NCBI GenBank assembly: GCA_016721735.1
Contig: JADKHM010000015.1
Location: 62,001 to 126,000, forward strand
DNA: 64,000 nt
DNA from: Flavobacterium sp.
Lineage (GTDB): Bacteria > Bacteroidota > Bacteroidia > Flavobacteriales > Flavobacteriaceae
Direction of reading: 5' to 3'
Part shown: positions 8,555 through 15,915 of the stretch, one piece after another
Numbering within the stretch: position 1 is the stretch's first letter
How the letters are laid out: the number at the start of each line of letters is the position of its first letter
Translations under genes and position numbers: made by a program
The notes under the pieces: model-generated
Seen by the model: the letters and a program-made list of their open reading frames with translations, nothing else
What the model was told of the DNA's origin: nothing
Database searches by the model: none

Positions 8555-9520
8555 ATGTCTATACTTATATATGCAGAATCTGCAGAAGGAAAATTTAAGA
8601 AAGTTGCTTTCGAATTGGCTTCCTACGCGAAGAAAGTAGCCACCGATTTAGGAACAACGGTAACCGCAGTAACCGTAAATGCTGGTGATGTTTCAGAATT
8701 ATCAAAATACGGCGTTGATAAAGTACTAAAAATTAGCAACGACAAACTCAATGGATTCACTGCAAAAGCCTACGCAGACGCAATCAAACAAGCGGCTCAA
8801 AAGGAAAATGTGAAATTGGTCTTGCTATCTTCAACTACAGACAGCTTGTATTTGGCGCCACTTGTGGCTGTTGCTTTAGACGCTGGTTTTGCTTCGAATG
8901 TGGTTGGTTTGCCGATAAGTACGAGTCCATTTCAAGTCAAAAGAAATGCATTTTCTAATAAAGCATTCAATATTACTGAAATCAATACAGACGTAAGAGT
9001 GTTGAGCTTGGCCAAAAACTCTTACGGGATTTTTGAAAATGCTGCTTCGATGTCACAAGAAGATTTCTCTCCATCAATCAGTGATGCTGATTATGGCGTG
9101 AAAGTACAATCGGTTGAAAAATCATCTGGAAAAGTGACGATCGCTGATGCGGATATCGTAGTTTCTGCTGGTCGTGGCATGAAAGGTCCAGAAAACTGGG
9201 GAATGATTGAAGAATTAGCCACTGTTTTAGGCGCAGCAACGGCCTGTTCTAAACCTGTTTCTGATTTGGGTTGGAGACCACACGGAGAACACGTGGGTCA
9301 AACTGGGAAACCTGTGGCGACTAATTTGTATATCGCAGTTGGAATTTCAGGGGCGATACAGCATATCGCAGGAATCAATTCCTCTAAGGTGAAACTGGTG
9401 ATTAATACTGATGCGGAAGCACCATTTTTTAAAGTAGCAGACTACGGAGTGGTTGGTGATGCTTTCGAAATTGTTCCAAAATTGATTGAAAAATTTAAAG
9501 CGTTTAAAGCGCAAAACTAA
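8555..9520 (+). CDS. etfA: Electron transfer flavoprotein, alpha subunit
   Basis: The 321-aa partner of EtfB binds the redox FAD. The FAD-binding C-terminal domain is clear: SAGRGMKGPENWGMIEELA, the GAATACSKPVSDLGW segment, VGQTGKPVATNLYIAVGISG and IQHIAGINSSKVKLVINTD (about residues 205-290). The N-terminal domain starts MSILIYAESAEGKFKKVAFE. Length is normal. A strong terminator follows the gene. Confidence 0.95.
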   Translation: MSILIYAESAEGKFKKVAFELASYAKKVATDLGTTVTAVTVNAGDVSELSKYGVDKVLKISNDKLNGFTAKAYADAIKQAAQKENVKLVLLSSTTDSLYLAPLVAVALDAGFASNVVGLPISTSPFQVKRNAFSNKAFNITEINTDVRVLSLAKNSYGIFENAASMSQEDFSPSISDADYGVKVQSVEKSSGKVTIADADIVVSAGRGMKGPENWGMIEELATVLGAATACSKPVSDLGWRPHGEHVGQTGKPVATNLYIAVGISGAIQHIAGINSSKVKLVINTDAEAPFFKVADYGVVGDAFEIVPKLIEKFKAFKAQN

Positions 9521-9546
9521 TATTTTTCCTAAATTGTGCCTATCAA

Positions 9547-9588
9547 AGGCTATCTAAATAAAGATTGTTTAGATAGCCTTTTTTTTGT
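9547..9588 (+). terminator. Rho-independent terminator after etfA
   Basis: A 12-bp perfect stem (9547-9558 with 9568-9579) is followed by a run of T. It closes the etfBA unit. Confidence 0.85.
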
Positions 9589-9606
9589 TTTGAATTGAAA
9601 AATATC

Positions 9607-9638
9607 TTGGTACTTTGGAACATTTCGTTGTACTTTTG
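9607..9638 (+). promoter_or_regulatory. Promoter of the bifunctional nuclease gene
   Basis: TTG (9607-9609), a 21-nt spacer and TACTTTTG (9631-9638) match the Bacteroidetes pattern. Only 5 nt separate the element from the ATG at 9644, so the transcript may be nearly leaderless. Confidence 0.7.
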
Positions 9639-9643
9639 CAATT

Positions 9644-10270
9644 ATGAGCTTAGTAAAATTAACAATTAAAGGGATATCCTACAGCCAAACTCAAAACGGC
9701 GCGTATGCACTAATCCTGAATGAAGTAGATGGTGAACGCAAATTGCCTATAGTTATTGGCGCTTTCGAAGCACAATCAATTGCGATTGCTTTAGAAAAAG
9801 AAATAAAACCTCCACGTCCTTTAACACATGATTTATTCAAAAACTTTGCGGAGCGTTTTGACATTGTTGTGAAGCAAGTGATTATTCATAAATTGGTTGA
9901 TGGCGTATTTTATTCGAGTATCATTTGCGAGCGAGATAAAATCGAAGAAATCATTGATGCGAGAACTTCCGATGCGATTGCACTAGCCTTGCGTTTTTCG
10001 GCTCCGATTTTTACGTACAAGAACATCTTAGATAAAGCAGGGATTTATTTGAAAGGAAATGCCTCAGACGCCACGAAAGAAGACGATAGTTTAGACGGCA
10101 TACTTTCTCCTCCAGAAACCTTTGGGATGGAGGAAACAAATCAGTCAGGGGAAACCTATACAAAACACAGTCTTTCGGAATTACATGAACTTCTTGAAGG
10201 CGCTGTTCGTGACGAAGATTACGAAAAAGCCGCTAAAATTCGCGATGAGATTTCGAAGCGAGAAGCGTAA
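9644..10270 (+). CDS. Bifunctional nuclease (BFN/DUF151) domain protein with C-terminal UVR motif
   Basis: The 208-aa protein has an N-terminal BFN domain (about residues 3-135; GAYALILNEVDGERKLPIVI, DARTSDAIALALR). Some homologues show RNase and DNase activity; the physiological role in Bacteroidetes is unclear. The C-terminal 35 residues (LSELHELLEGAVRDEDYEKA) form a UvrB/UvrC-type UVR helical hairpin, as in McsA or UvrB. A weakly conserved linker joins them. The start codon is only 5 nt behind a good promoter element and there is no alternative Met nearby. Confidence 0.85.
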   Translation: MSLVKLTIKGISYSQTQNGAYALILNEVDGERKLPIVIGAFEAQSIAIALEKEIKPPRPLTHDLFKNFAERFDIVVKQVIIHKLVDGVFYSSIICERDKIEEIIDARTSDAIALALRFSAPIFTYKNILDKAGIYLKGNASDATKEDDSLDGILSPPETFGMEETNQSGETYTKHSLSELHELLEGAVRDEDYEKAAKIRDEISKREA

Positions 10271-10279
10271 TTGGGTGCA

Positions 10280-10310
10280 GGGTTATAGGTACTAGGTCCT
10301 TGATGAACAG
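10280..10310. repeat. AGGT-rich flank upstream of the four-helix-bundle gene
   Basis: The stretch GGGTTATAGGTACTAGGTCC repeats an AGGT-containing unit. Its counterpart in inverted orientation (CCCTAGACC..ACCTTAGACC) lies just behind the gene at 10711-10742. Together they frame the inserted gene. Confidence 0.45.
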
Positions 10311-10351
10311 AATATTTTTTTAATTATAAGCCAACATTTTAAATATAAGCC

Positions 10352-10711
10352 ATGAGAAATTTTAAAGAACTTGAAGTTTGGAAAGAAGGTAGAGTACTTT
10401 CAAAAAATATTTATCTACTTACTAAAACGTTACCTGATGATGAGAAGTTTGGTTTAATTTCACAAATTAAAAGATGTGTAATTTCAATTCCTGCTAATAT
10501 AGCTGAAGGTGCTGCTAAAAATTCACAGAAGGATTTTGCTCGGTTTCTTCAAATCAGTTTAGGGTCTTGCTTTGAATTAGAAAGTCATCTAATTTTATGC
10601 ATGGATCTAGAAATTATAAATAATTCGGAAACATTAGGAAATCTAAAGAGTATTCAACAATTACAAAAGAAAATTTATTCTTTAATAAAATACGTCAGCA
10701 CAAAAATCTAA
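10352..10711 (+). CDS. Four helix bundle protein (S23 / 23S rRNA intervening-sequence family)
   Basis: The 119-aa, all-helical protein has the family hallmarks NFKELEVWKEGR at the start and IPANIAEGAAKNSQKDFARF with SLGSCFELESHL in the middle. The family was first found encoded in intervening sequences of 23S rRNA genes. In Bacteroidetes stand-alone copies are frequent and their function is unknown. This copy sits between two housekeeping genes, is clearly AT-richer and is flanked by AGGT-rich short repeats, which suggests it arrived as a small cassette. Its stop codon is 39 nt before thyA. Confidence 0.85.
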   Translation: MRNFKELEVWKEGRVLSKNIYLLTKTLPDDEKFGLISQIKRCVISIPANIAEGAAKNSQKDFARFLQISLGSCFELESHLILCMDLEIINNSETLGNLKSIQQLQKKIYSLIKYVSTKI

Positions 10712-10742
10712 AACCCTAGACCTTTCACCTTAGACCTTTTAC
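10711..10742. repeat. ACCT-rich flank downstream of the four-helix-bundle gene
   Basis: CCCTAGACC-TTTC-ACCTTAGACC is the inverted counterpart of the AGGT-rich repeat at 10280-10310. It overlaps the stop codon region of the gene and precedes thyA. Confidence 0.45.
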
Positions 10743-10750
10743 AATAAGCT

Positions 10751-11575
10751 ATGAAACAATACCACGACCTAGTGAAGCACGTTCTAGAAAACGGCACGCA
10801 AAAAGGAGATCGAACAGGAACAGGAACTAAAAGTGTATTTGGCTATCAAATGCGATTCGATTTGAGTGAAGGTTTTCCGATGGTAACTACAAAAAAACTC
10901 CATCTCAAATCGATTGTTTATGAACTGCTTTGGTTTTTAAAAGGCGAGACAAATATTGGTTATTTGAATGAAAATGGTGTCAAAATTTGGGATGAATGGG
11001 CAGATGAAAACGGGAATTTAGGTCCAGTTTACGGACACCAATGGCGCAACTGGAATAGTGAAAATATCGATCAGATTTCAGAGTTAATTGAAACTTTAAA
11101 AACAAATCCGAACAGTCGCCGCATGCTGATTTCCGCTTGGAATCCATCGGTATTGCCAGATACGACTAAATCTTTTTCTGAAAATGTAGCCAACGGAAAA
11201 GTCGCTTTACCGCCATGTCATGCATTCTTTCAGTTTTATGTGGCCGACGGAAAATTGTCTTGTCAATTATACCAACGCTCTGCCGATATCTTTTTGGGCG
11301 TTCCTTTTAATATTGCTTCCTACGCATTGTTATTGATGATGATTGCGCAAGTTTGCGAGTTAGAAGTAGGTGAATTTATCCACACTTTTGGTGACGCTCA
11401 TATTTATAACAATCACTTCGAACAATTAGAATTGCAATTGTCACGCGACCCAAAACAGTTACCTAAAATGATTTTGAATCCGGCAGTGAAAAATATCTTC
11501 GCCTTTACTTTTGAAGATTTTACGTTGGAAGGATATGAGCCGCATCCGCATATTAAGGGAGCTGTGGCGGTGTAA
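10751..11575 (+). CDS. thyA: Thymidylate synthase
   Basis: This folate-dependent enzyme converts dUMP to dTMP. The 274-aa protein shows the phosphate-binding Arg loop ([10 protein letters not shown]), [22 protein letters not shown], the nucleophile Cys156 in [30 protein letters not shown] and [10 protein letters not shown]. It is about 10 residues longer than the E. coli enzyme because of an insert just before the active-site Cys (residues 137-150). Dihydrofolate reductase is not next to it in this window. A bidirectional terminator follows, shared with the converging tRNA-Gly. Confidence 0.97.
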   Translation: MKQYHDLVKHVLENGTQKGDRTGTGTKSVFGYQMRFDLSEGFPMVTTKKLHLKSIVYELLWFLKGETNIGYLNENGVKIWDEWADENGNLGPVYGHQWRNWNSENIDQISELIETLKTNPNSRRMLISAWNPSVLPDTTKSFSENVANGKVALPPCHAFFQFYVADGKLSCQLYQRSADIFLGVPFNIASYALLLMMIAQVCELEVGEFIHTFGDAHIYNNHFEQLELQLSRDPKQLPKMILNPAVKNIFAFTFEDFTLEGYEPHPHIKGAVAV

Positions 11576-11632
11576 ACCAAAAAAGGCCTTATGAAACACT
11601 AAGATCCTTTCTCCATTTATAATGGAAAACTA

Positions 11633-11670
11633 TAAAAAAAAAACCTCAAACTTTCGTTTGAGGTTTTTTT

Positions 11671-11671
<1 letters not shown>
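11633..11671. terminator. Bidirectional terminator between thyA and tRNA-Gly
   Basis: A perfect 9-bp stem (11642-11650 with 11657-11665) is flanked by an A run on the left and a T run on the right, so it can stop transcription from both sides. Confidence 0.8.
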
Positions 11672-11746
<75 letters not shown>

Positions 11747-11892
11747 GTTTGGTGGTGCAAATATAAATAATAACTTTATGCTTTTGCAAGTTTTTTTTAA
11801 TAAAATTCTGTTTTTCTTTACCTTTTCTTAGTTTTGAATTCGCAACGTTTTTAAAATTAAATTGTTACCGAACCTCACATTCAAATAAATTG

Positions 11893-12339
11893 ATGTTTCA
11901 AATCAAAAAAATTTCCGCTTCAGAAACCTATCCGCTACGACACGCTATCTTGCGTCAGAATGAACCTATTGAAAAATGCATTTATCCTTTCGACGAAGCA
12001 CTTTCTACGTTACATTTTGGCTTATTCGAAAACGAATTGCTTGTTGGAATTGTCTCAATCTTCGAAACTAAAAAAGATTTGTTTGAAGATGTAAAACAAT
12101 TTCAAATACGCGGAATGGCTGTCTTGGAAAGTCATCAAAAAAATGGCTACGGTGCGGCGCTAATTCGGCATTCGATTGACTTCCTGCAAAAAGAAAAGGA
12201 ATTTCTTATTTGGTTTAATGCGCGAATTATTGCGCTTGGATTCTATGAAAAATTGGGTTTTGAAAAAACCGGAAATGCTTTCGAAATCGTCCCTATTGGG
12301 ATGCACTATATCATGTTTAAAAGATATTCGTCGTCGTAA
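11893..12339 (+). CDS. GNAT family N-acetyltransferase
   Basis: The 148-aa protein transfers acetyl from acetyl-CoA to an unknown amine. The acetyl-CoA-binding motif A is visible as IRGMAVLESHQKNGYGAALI (Q/R-x-x-G-x-G/A), and the last strand and helix carry FNARIIALGFYEKLGFEKTG. The ATG at 11893 (MFQIKKISASETYPLRHAIL) is preferred; a TTG one codon upstream is also open. The stop codon ends one base before the 3' end of the converging L,D-transpeptidase gene. Confidence 0.85.
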   Translation: MFQIKKISASETYPLRHAILRQNEPIEKCIYPFDEALSTLHFGLFENELLVGIVSIFETKKDLFEDVKQFQIRGMAVLESHQKNGYGAALIRHSIDFLQKEKEFLIWFNARIIALGFYEKLGFEKTGNAFEIVPIGMHYIMFKRYSSS

Positions 12340-13047
12340 TTATAAAGTAACTTTACGATCCCCCATATATGTTCTCGAAGGATGGTACATAAATAAACAC
12401 GACTTCCCTTTTATCATGTCGATAATTTCCGAACTTAATTCAACAGGCACTGCAGGACAACCCTGACTTCTACCCAAACGTTTGTTACTTTTAATAAAGT
12501 CGTTCGAAACGTAATCGGCAGCGTGCATAACAATACCTCTTTCTCGTGCTTTATCATTAATTCCTTTTTCTAAACCGTCTAATTTCAATGACATACCATG
12601 CTTCCCATTGTAAATCTCGCCAGTGGTATAAAATCCCAGACTACTTTTGAACGAAGAATTTTCATTTGAAAAAGATTTTGCAAATTCTTCTCCAGTGTTT
12701 TTACCATGAGCTACATAAGAGTTCATCAGGACAACTTGAGCCGCCATGTCAATGACCCACATTCTTTTCGTATTCGAAGACAAACTAAAATCGATAATCG
12801 TCAAGATATCTCTTTCTACCAGCCCTTTTTCTTTCAATTGATAAAATCCTGTAATGGCCTCGGAAAAAGAATCAAGCGTCGGAAGCGAAAACTGATTAGC
12901 TCTTAATTTATGGTATAATGATTCCGCTTCTATTTCTTTAACCGTATTTGGAGCATTGCCAATTTTGGAAGAAAACGGACCAACCTTAGATGTCGTTGTA
13001 AACGAAAATAAGAAAAATAAAACGAGGGGCAGAAATCTGTATTTCAT
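12340..13047 (-). CDS. Murein L,D-transpeptidase catalytic domain family protein
   Basis: The 235-aa exported protein has a hydrophobic signal segment (residues 4-20). The YkuD-like catalytic domain carries GIVMHAADYVS with the conserved His and SQGCPAVP with the nucleophilic Cys (H-x13-18-S-x-G-C pattern). Such enzymes form or edit 3-3 peptide cross-links in peptidoglycan or tether proteins to it. The HKHG-like segment YNGKHGMSLKLDG also belongs to this Bacteroidetes/proteobacterial subfamily. The gene has its own promoter (13083-13113) and ends back to back with the GNAT gene, without a spacer. Confidence 0.85.
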   Translation of the reverse strand: MKYRFLPLVLFFLFSFTTTSKVGPFSSKIGNAPNTVKEIEAESLYHKLRANQFSLPTLDSFSEAITGFYQLKEKGLVERDILTIIDFSLSSNTKRMWVIDMAAQVVLMNSYVAHGKNTGEEFAKSFSNENSSFKSSLGFYTTGEIYNGKHGMSLKLDGLEKGINDKARERGIVMHAADYVSNDFIKSNKRLGRSQGCPAVPVELSSEIIDMIKGKSCLFMYHPSRTYMGDRKVTL

Positions 13048-13082
13048 TGTTGTTGTTTAAGTTAATGATAGACTCGGGCGGA

Positions 13083-13113
13083 CAAATATACAGAAGCCAA
13101 ATCGTATCACCAA
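13083..13113 (-). promoter_or_regulatory. Promoter of the L,D-transpeptidase gene
   Basis: TTG (minus, 13111-13113), a 20-nt spacer and TATATTTG (13083-13090) fit the Bacteroidetes promoter pattern, 35 nt from the start codon. Confidence 0.7.
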
Positions 13114-13135
13114 CATTTTTTTTAATAAAAATACG

Positions 13136-13171
13136 TTAAAGTGCAAAAATAATCGACAAAGTACACTTTAA
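13136..13171. promoter_or_regulatory. Inverted repeat in the divergent control region
   Basis: TTAAAGTG (13136-13143) is repeated inverted as CACTTTAA (13164-13171) with 20 nt between. It lies between the two divergent promoters and may be a protein-binding site or a hairpin. Confidence 0.3.
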
Positions 13172-13229
13172 GTCCTTAATAACATTGTAATCTTCACTTA
13201 GAAAAAAGAAAAAAAATGTTGATGTATAC

Positions 13230-13245
13230 ACACGATCAATCGTGT
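13230..13245. promoter_or_regulatory. 16-bp palindrome upstream of the DUF5916 promoter
   Basis: ACACGAT-CA-ATCGTGT is a 7-bp perfect inverted repeat with a 2-nt centre, ending 17 nt before the TTG element of the DUF5916 promoter. The position fits an activator or repressor operator; the regulator is unknown. Confidence 0.4.
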
Positions 13246-13262
13246 AAATTATTGTAAAGTAG

Positions 13263-13292
13263 TTGTGTTAATGAATTTAATAGTTATTTTTG
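13263..13292 (+). promoter_or_regulatory. Promoter of the DUF5916 gene
   Basis: TTG (13263-13265), a 19-nt spacer and TATTTTTG (13285-13292) match the Bacteroidetes promoter; the start codon follows after 22 nt. Confidence 0.75.
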
Positions 13293-13314
13293 TGATACAA
13301 ACCTACCGCCCTAT

Positions 13315-15723
13315 ATGAGTAAATATTACTATTTTTTACTTTCGTGCCTGCTCCTTTTTCATGTAAATATTTACGGTCAAAAGAAAGTACTAAATGCGGT
13401 AGCTTCCGGAAACATTACCATCGACGGGAAATTTGACGAATCTATTTGGGAATATGCTCCCATAGCAAGAGATTTTGTTATGTTCTATCCAGACAACGGT
13501 CAACCCATCAACGAAAGTAAAAAAACAGAAGTTCAAATTGCTTACAACGATGACGCTATCTACGTTGCCGCAAAAATGTTCGACGACGAACCTAGCAAAA
13601 TACTCCGTGAAATAAAACTTAGGGATAATTTTGGCACGGCAGATCATTTCGGAGTTTTTGTCAACGGTTTTAACGACAGCCAACAAGATTTTAGGTTTTT
13701 TGTTAGTGCTTCTGGAGTACAAATCGATTGTGTTTTTACCAACAAAGATGGTGAAGACTTTACTTGGGATGCCATTTGGGACAGTAAAGTAGTTCTTACC
13801 GACTACGGTTGGGCAGCCGAAATAAAAATACCCTACGCAGCTTTGCGATTTTCTAAGTCAGAAAAACAAACTTGGGGAATCAACTTCTATCGAGAAATAC
13901 GACGCGATCGACAATCTTACACCTGGAATTTTATCGATACCAAAATCAATAATGAAAGTGCACAATCTGGCGTCTTAGAAGGAATCGACAACATCAAAAC
14001 GCCAACCCGATTATTCCTAATTCCCTATTCTTCTTTCTACTTGAACAGTAATAGAGTTCAAAAAACGCGCAGTGAAACCAAAGGCGGATTAGACATCAAA
14101 TACGGGATTAGTGACGCTTTCACTTTAGACGCAATTTTAGTACCCGATTTCGGTCAAACTAAATTTGATAATGTCGAATTATATCTTGGTCCATTTGAAC
14201 AACAATTTAACGAAAACCGTCCCTTTTTTACCGAAGGAACCGATCTATTCAATATCGGAAGCCTTGTTTATTCCCGCAGAATCGGAGAAGTAAGCGAAAT
14301 AAATACGTCCGATGATGAGTCCGTGGAAGAATATCCGAATTCCATCCAATTAATCAACGCCCTAAAAATATCTGGCCGAACCAAAAAAGGACTAGGAATT
14401 GGTGTCCTTAATGCGATAACCGAAAACACCACCGTTCAAGTTAAGAATAGCACTACAAATACTACTCGTCTAGAAACTTTACAACCATTGGCAAACTACA
14501 ACGTAATGGTTTTAGACCAACGCTTCAGAAAAAACTCCACAGTCTCGCTTATCAATACCAATGTAACCCGAAACGGTTCTTTTCGTGACGCCAATGTTAC
14601 CGCGGGAGTTTTCGATTTAAATACCAAGAAAAACACCTTCAACCTCAAAGGAGATTTCAAATACAGTTTTATCAACGAGGACTTCTCCCTAGAAAACAAA
14701 AAAGGCTATAACACTTCCCTACTTTTTGGTGAAACGAGCGGAAAATATCGCTACAAAATCAGAGGGCAATACATCTCTAAAGATTTTGACAATAACGATT
14801 TGGGTATTAATTTCCGAACCCATTATCACGCTATAAATGCCGAAGCGAGCTACCGAATCATCAACCCCACGAAGCACTTCAATTCGTTCAACATTTTCGT
14901 AAATACAGACTCTGAATTCGAAAACAAAACAGGAAGAATTCAATTGTTTAATACCAATGTGAGTCTCAACACTAACGACAAACGCAATGACTACTATGGT
15001 TGTGGCGTTCGACTAAGACCTTTGCAAGTCTATGATTTCTACGAGCCTGTTTCCCCAGGCGAGACAGATTTCCTAACCATTCCTGAAAACGTCGATTTTT
15101 GGTTCTACTTTTCTTCCAATTATAATAGGAAGTTGGCGCTCGATTTTAATCCAACCTTGTCCCTCTTCAACGAAACCAAACGCATGAAATACGGACTGTT
15201 TGTTAGTCCACGGTATCGCTTCAATGACCGGTTTTCTCTAATTTATGAATTCGACTTTTCTAGATTGAATAATAACGTAGGAAACACTTTCGAAACAGAT
15301 GGTGATGCTTTTGTTTTTGCGCGTCGTGACATCATCACCTACACCAATAAAATAGATGGAAAATACTCCATCAACAACCGAATGAATATCAATCTTTCTG
15401 CCAGACACTACTGGTCGTATGTCACCAATCGCGAGTTTCTTAACCTCAAAACAGATGGCAGTCTAGAAGCCAACAACACCTATACCGAAAACCTCAATCA
15501 AAACCTCGATGTTTGGAATTTTGATTTGTCCTACAATTGGTGGTTTGCCCCGGGAAGCCAAGTGACGGTGCTGTATCGAAACAATAGCTCCTTGCTGGAA
15601 AGCAATTTCAGACGCAACATCGAACGCAACTTCTTAAATGCGGTCGACAACGAAAATCTAAATCACATTTTCTCCATCAGCCTCCGCTACTTTATCGATT
15701 ACAATTACTTAAAGAAGAAGTAA
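13315..15723 (+). CDS. DUF5916 protein with family 9 carbohydrate-binding-like domain (predicted outer-membrane barrel)
   Basis: The 802-aa exported protein has a signal peptide (residues 1-21). A CBM9-like/DOMON beta-sandwich occupies about 25-225 (GNITIDGKFDESIWEYAPI; EIKIPYAALRFSKSE; WGINFYREIRRD). The DUF5916 region then continues into a long C-terminal part of amphipathic strands (about 230-802), probably a membrane barrel. ENRPFFTEGTDLFNIG is the typical central motif of the family. Its function is not established; its surface location and sugar-binding-like domain suggest binding or uptake. It is transcribed alone from a good promoter and is followed by intergenic repeat copy 4. Confidence 0.85.
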   Translation: MSKYYYFLLSCLLLFHVNIYGQKKVLNAVASGNITIDGKFDESIWEYAPIARDFVMFYPDNGQPINESKKTEVQIAYNDDAIYVAAKMFDDEPSKILREIKLRDNFGTADHFGVFVNGFNDSQQDFRFFVSASGVQIDCVFTNKDGEDFTWDAIWDSKVVLTDYGWAAEIKIPYAALRFSKSEKQTWGINFYREIRRDRQSYTWNFIDTKINNESAQSGVLEGIDNIKTPTRLFLIPYSSFYLNSNRVQKTRSETKGGLDIKYGISDAFTLDAILVPDFGQTKFDNVELYLGPFEQQFNENRPFFTEGTDLFNIGSLVYSRRIGEVSEINTSDDESVEEYPNSIQLINALKISGRTKKGLGIGVLNAITENTTVQVKNSTTNTTRLETLQPLANYNVMVLDQRFRKNSTVSLINTNVTRNGSFRDANVTAGVFDLNTKKNTFNLKGDFKYSFINEDFSLENKKGYNTSLLFGETSGKYRYKIRGQYISKDFDNNDLGINFRTHYHAINAEASYRIINPTKHFNSFNIFVNTDSEFENKTGRIQLFNTNVSLNTNDKRNDYYGCGVRLRPLQVYDFYEPVSPGETDFLTIPENVDFWFYFSSNYNRKLALDFNPTLSLFNETKRMKYGLFVSPRYRFNDRFSLIYEFDFSRLNNNVGNTFETDGDAFVFARRDIITYTNKIDGKYSINNRMNINLSARHYWSYVTNREFLNLKTDGSLEANNTYTENLNQNLDVWNFDLSYNWWFAPGSQVTVLYRNNSSLLESNFRRNIERNFLNAVDNENLNHIFSISLRYFIDYNYLKKK

Positions 15724-15739
15724 TATTGTTTACTTTTGT

Positions 15740-15860
15740 AGCTGATTCCGGCTGTGCGCTATATCTTTTTATTCTGAACTTGTTTCAGAATCTCGAGATT
15801 CTGAAACAAGTTCAGAATAAAAAGGATGCCGCTTCCATCAGGTCTAGGGCAATCCAGTCA
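15740..15860 (+). repeat. Dispersed intergenic repeat, copy 4, with 60-bp perfect palindrome
   Basis: The left half is GCTGATTCCGGCTGTGCGCT followed by ATATCTTTTT, and the right half is AAAAAGGATGCCGCTTCCAT then CAGGTCTAGGGCAATCCAGT. The variable centre is a perfect palindrome with 30-bp arms and no loop (15765-15824). Translated forward, the right half gives MPLPSGL, the same peptide as in copy 1. Confidence 0.8.
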
Positions 15861-15915
15861 AAACAACACCAAAAAAAGCGTCGCGACTTTGCGTCTTTGC
15901 GAGCGAAATAAGATT

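Noticed and set aside
12176..12466. Open frame of 96 codons overlapping the GNAT and L,D-transpeptidase genes
   Set aside because: It is a shifted reading of the GNAT gene running into the antisense of the transpeptidase gene.
15726..15911. Open frame of 61 codons upstream of gpmI
   Set aside because: It is entirely made of the intergenic repeat and its palindrome and encodes no domain.
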